Positions 61,661 to 64,000 of a DNA stretch of 64,000 bases are shown one piece after another. The notes under the pieces are model-generated. The model worked only from the letters and a program-made list of their open reading frames with translations. It was not told the DNA's origin and searched no databases. A program made the position numbers and the translations under genes. The stretch is from an uncultured Flavobacteriales bacterium (GTDB lineage: Bacteria; Bacteroidota; Bacteroidia; Flavobacteriales; Crocinitomicaceae). Each line of letters starts with the position of its first letter. The stretch's first letter is position 1. The stretch spans positions 14,244 through 78,243 of the forward strand of contig CAMLLB010000017.1 of the NCBI GenBank assembly GCA_946480815.1. Direction: 5' to 3'.

Positions 61661-62370
61661 TGAGCGCAGGTAAATTATACCTTATTCCAAATACACTTGG
61701 AGGAGAATCCACAGAAGATATCATTCCGCAAAAAGTAGCTGAGATTGCTTCTGAATTACGGGTATTCGCAGTGGAGGATATTAAATCTGCCCGTAGATTA
61801 CTTCGAAAAATAGACCGTACTTTTCCTATCGATGAATCAGAATTCTTTGTTCTGAATAAAGCCACCGCTGCAACGGAAGTATATCATTTAATCAAAGCAA
61901 TGAAAGCAGGAAAGAGCGTCGGAATAATCAGTGAAGCCGGTTGTGCCGGAATCGCCGATCCGGGTGCTATTCTGGTTGCCCTGGCCCATGAAAACGAAAT
62001 TCATGTTTGCCCGACCGTCGGACCAAGCTCCATTTTACTGACCTTAATCGGAAGTGGTTTTAATGGCCAGCAATTCTCATTTCACGGGTATTTACCCAAA
62101 GACCAAAAAGAGCGGATACGTAAATTGAAAGACCTGGAACAACGCGTGAAACGAAGCGGTGAAACCCAATTATTTATGGACACTCCTTTCAGAACCATGC
62201 ATGTTTTTGAAGACCTGTTAAATATGCTGGCTGATGACACATTACTTTGCGTGGCTTCAAACCTGACCTTATTTAATGAGCGTATTCAAACAAAAACGAT
62301 CAAAGATTGGCGGGAAAATGCCTACGATTTAAGTAAGCAGCCTACGATGTTCGCTCTGGGGAAATTATAA
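61660..62370 (+). CDS. RsmI-like tetrapyrrole-methylase-fold SAM methyltransferase
   Basis: A 236-residue SAM-dependent methyltransferase. Motifs of the RsmI/YraL group are visible: LYLIPNTLGGES near the start, SVGIISEAGCAGIADPGA (SDAGTPLISDPG-equivalent) and VGPSSILLTLIGSGF. RsmI 2'-O-methylates C1402 of 16S rRNA. Bacteroidota often carry this shorter paralogue in addition to true RsmI, so whether it acts on rRNA is uncertain. It is cotranscribed with the phosphatase and followed by a dispersed repeat. Confidence 0.85.
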   Translation: MSAGKLYLIPNTLGGESTEDIIPQKVAEIASELRVFAVEDIKSARRLLRKIDRTFPIDESEFFVLNKATAATEVYHLIKAMKAGKSVGIISEAGCAGIADPGAILVALAHENEIHVCPTVGPSSILLTLIGSGFNGQQFSFHGYLPKDQKERIRKLKDLEQRVKRSGETQLFMDTPFRTMHVFEDLLNMLADDTLLCVASNLTLFNERIQTKTIKDWRENAYDLSKQPTMFALGKL

Positions 62371-62374
62371 TTTC

Positions 62375-62404
62375 AAGGTGACTGAGCGTAGTCGAAGTCA
62401 CCTT
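62375..62404. repeat. Single copy of the GACTTCGACTNCGCTCAG repeat as a hairpin
   Basis: Perfect 9-nt arms AAGGTGACT and AGTCACCTT around GAGCGTAGTCGA. A degenerate second unit (GAGCGAAGTTAAAGTG) lies near 62445-62459. It is the only structured element between two convergent gene ends and may terminate transcription. Confidence 0.85.
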
Positions 62405-62464
62405 CCGTCGTAATCATTATACAAATGTAAAACTCAAGAGTACGAGCGAAGTTAAAGTGTGAAC

Positions 62465-64000
62465 CTATTTTATGAGTGTCACATGACCGCTTTCCGTATA
62501 TTTTTTATCGGTATTCGGATCTTTAAAAGTCACGGTCCAGGTATAAATCCCTTCCTGCACTAACGTTCCGTTGTATGTTCCGTCCCACCCCACTTTTGCA
62601 TTTTTGGATTCAAACAGGGTTTCTCCCCATCTGTCAAAAATGAGTAGTCTGAAACTATACGGATCAAATCCGGAAGTAAAGACCGGTTGGAAAGTATTGT
62701 TTCGCTCATCCCCGTTCGGTGTAAAACAATTCGGAACAAAGTAAATCAACTCATCCAATACACGAACGACAACTCTTGCCGTATCAGAACATCCGAATGC
62801 ATTCGTAGCAACCAATTGAACAGTATAATTACTTGCAACTTCATCGTATTCATGTGTTGGTGAAAAATCGACTGAATTACCACCATCTCCAAAACTCCAG
62901 GTATAAGCTGTTGCATTTGAGGAAGTATTTATAAAATGAATTTCAGGATGTGTAATTGTTGCATCGTAAGGAGAAGGTGTAAAAGATGCGTCCGCTTCCG
63001 GGTTAATACAAATATAGTTCGCTTGTGTATTTGTTGCAGAACATCCGTTAAGATCTGTAACTGTTAAGGAAACAGTGAAACAACCTCCAGAAGTATAAGT
63101 TGCCGAATCAATCAGAGAAGCGGTTGATGTTTGACCATTTCCAAAGTTCCATTGTGCAGTTACAGTTGAAGGAGTTTGGTTCGTAAAATGGACCGTCAAA
63201 GGTGCGCACCCTGATAAATTATCAGCTATAAAGTTCGTCTGTGGTACTGGATTTACCACAATAGTCGTAGTAGAAGCTCCGGAACATGATCCCGGAATAT
63301 CGTAAGTAATAACAAATGATCCCGGACCTGAAACAGCCGGGTCAAACAAACCCGTTGAAGTATTAACAATTCCTGTTCCGGACCAGTTTCCTCCCGGACT
63401 AGCCGCCGAAACTGTCACTGTTCCATCATTGGCACAGAAAGGTCCGGCAGCTGAAATAGCAGTCGAAGTTCCCGAATTCATCGTTACGTTGGTCGTTGTA
63501 GAAGCGCTACAGGAATTTAGCGTAATTGTAACGGTGTAAATACCGAAATCAGCACCCGTTACCGAAGCAATTGTCGGATTCTGGGAAGTCGAATTAAATG
63601 AATTCGGACCGCTCCAGGAATAGCTTCCTCCTGCTGTACCTGTTGCGGTCAAATTTAAGGGTTGGTTCACACAAAGCGGACCATTATTTGATGCTGAAAT
63701 TGTTGGTATCGGATTCACAGTGATCGTGATTGGAGCCGATACGGAAGAACAACCTGAAGAAGAAACTGTCACGGTATAAGAACCACTCGCACTCACTGTA
63801 ACCGATTGTGAGTTCACTCCTGTCGACCAGGTATTTCCGGAAACAGCAGACGATGTTAAAGTAACAGAGCTACCCGTACAAAATGTGGTAGGTCCGCTTG
63901 CTGTGATCGTTGGAACCGGAGGAAGTGGATTCACTGTAACAACAGTTGCAACAGATGTGGAAGAACACGAACCGTTTGAGACCGTAACAGTATATGATCC
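62465..64000 (-). CDS. T9SS type B surface protein, C-terminal part (runs off the window)
   Basis: Partial: 511 residues are visible and the frame stays open to base 64000, so the N-terminus lies beyond. The internal GTG at 63934 is not the true start. Visible parts are Ser/Thr-rich Ig-like repeats (TISASNNGPLCVNQPLNLTATGTAGGSYSWSGPNSF), a GPFCANDG..VSAASPGGNWSGTGIVNTSTGLFDP module, two PKD domains (WNFGNGQ, WSFGDGG), and the type B sorting domain (VPNCFTPNGDERNN, FDRWGETLFESKNAKVGWDGTYNG). Architecture and many motifs parallel the C-terminal half of the 25484-28594 adhesin, indicating a paralogue. Confidence 0.9.
   Translation of the reverse strand, partial: GSYTVTVSNGSCSSTSVATVVTVNPLPPVPTITASGPTTFCTGSSVTLTSSAVSGNTWSTGVNSQSVTVSASGSYTVTVSSSGCSSVSAPITITVNPIPTISASNNGPLCVNQPLNLTATGTAGGSYSWSGPNSFNSTSQNPTIASVTGADFGIYTVTITLNSCSASTTTNVTMNSGTSTAISAAGPFCANDGTVTVSAASPGGNWSGTGIVNTSTGLFDPAVSGPGSFVITYDIPGSCSGASTTTIVVNPVPQTNFIADNLSGCAPLTVHFTNQTPSTVTAQWNFGNGQTSTASLIDSATYTSGGCFTVSLTVTDLNGCSATNTQANYICINPEADASFTPSPYDATITHPEIHFINTSSNATAYTWSFGDGGNSVDFSPTHEYDEVASNYTVQLVATNAFGCSDTARVVVRVLDELIYFVPNCFTPNGDERNNTFQPVFTSGFDPYSFRLLIFDRWGETLFESKNAKVGWDGTYNGTLVQEGIYTWTVTFKDPNTDKKYTESGHVTLIK

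Noticed and set aside
1..64000. tRNA, rRNA, insertion sequences, prophage or defence genes
   Set aside because: No intergenic cloverleaf, rRNA-like segment, transposase, integrase or recognised defence protein was seen by reading; a tRNAscan or HMM search would settle this.

Overview
The window comes from a Bacteroidota chromosome, most likely Flavobacteriales and perhaps a Crocinitomicaceae/Fluviicola-like genome (the genus guess is inference). Three things point there. Secreted proteins end in type IX secretion (T9SS) sorting domains: YPNP-type A tails, and type B 'gliding' tails with FTPDGDE..N and NRWGE motifs. There are three large TonB-dependent receptors, PorQ, and a short 289-residue RpoD. 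Upstream regions repeatedly carry the Bacteroidota -7 box TAnnTTTG, mostly without an obvious Shine-Dalgarno sequence. I saw no rRNA, tRNA, CRISPR array, transposase or phage gene. Most genes are ordinary chromosomal ones.

Layout. 1-6955: a tightly overlapped five-gene operon (DUF4856-like lipoprotein, imelysin-like lipoprotein, HTTM membrane protein, FecA-like TonB receptor, protein-kinase-fold protein) that looks like a metal-uptake locus. 7.1-12.5 kb: a beta-barrel protein, 3-methyladenine DNA glycosylase, a gamma-carbonic-anhydrase-like protein, and a leucine-rich-repeat secreted protein with a partner. 12.6-15.4 kb: cold shock protein, then pyruvate dehydrogenase E2 and E1-alpha. 15.5-22.4 kb: phosphodiesterase-porQ, a strongly expressed-looking outer-membrane protein, cmk, an ACT-like protein, a PagL-like/DUF2807 pair, and mazG. 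22.6-28.6 kb: a TonB receptor and a repeat-rich T9SS adhesin. 28.7-32.3 kb: M61 peptidase and dihydrolipoyl dehydrogenase. 32.8-38.2 kb: a DUF1800/DUF1501 operon with an outer-membrane protein and a lipoprotein. 38.3-46.0 kb: a minus-strand cluster of lamin-tail protein, TonB receptor, secreted endonuclease I and a split 5'-nucleotidase. 46.4-62.4 kb: housekeeping and envelope genes (DPP-IV-like peptidase, citrate synthase, RNA methyltransferase, patatin-outer-membrane fusion, VOC protein, lipoprotein, PriA, RpoD, low-molecular-weight phosphatase, RsmI-like methyltransferase). From 62.5 kb to the window edge: the C-terminal part of another T9SS type B adhesin.

How the parts fit. PorQ belongs to the T9SS machinery that would export the six sorting-domain proteins seen here. 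PdhA, PdhC, Lpd and citrate synthase connect pyruvate to the TCA cycle; no E1-beta gene is in the window. The best candidates for a little-described system are the 38.3-46.0 kb cluster, which reads as extracellular DNA degradation coupled to phosphate/nucleoside release and TonB import, and the imelysin/HTTM/TonB operon that ends in a kinase.

Non-coding structure is rich. Convergent gene ends carry strong hairpin terminators. Two or three families of short palindromic repeats sit at gene 3' ends, often as inverted pairs enclosing a hairpin, and in two cases the repeat supplies the stop codon. Several TAnnTTTG boxes lie so close to ATG codons that leaderless transcripts are likely.
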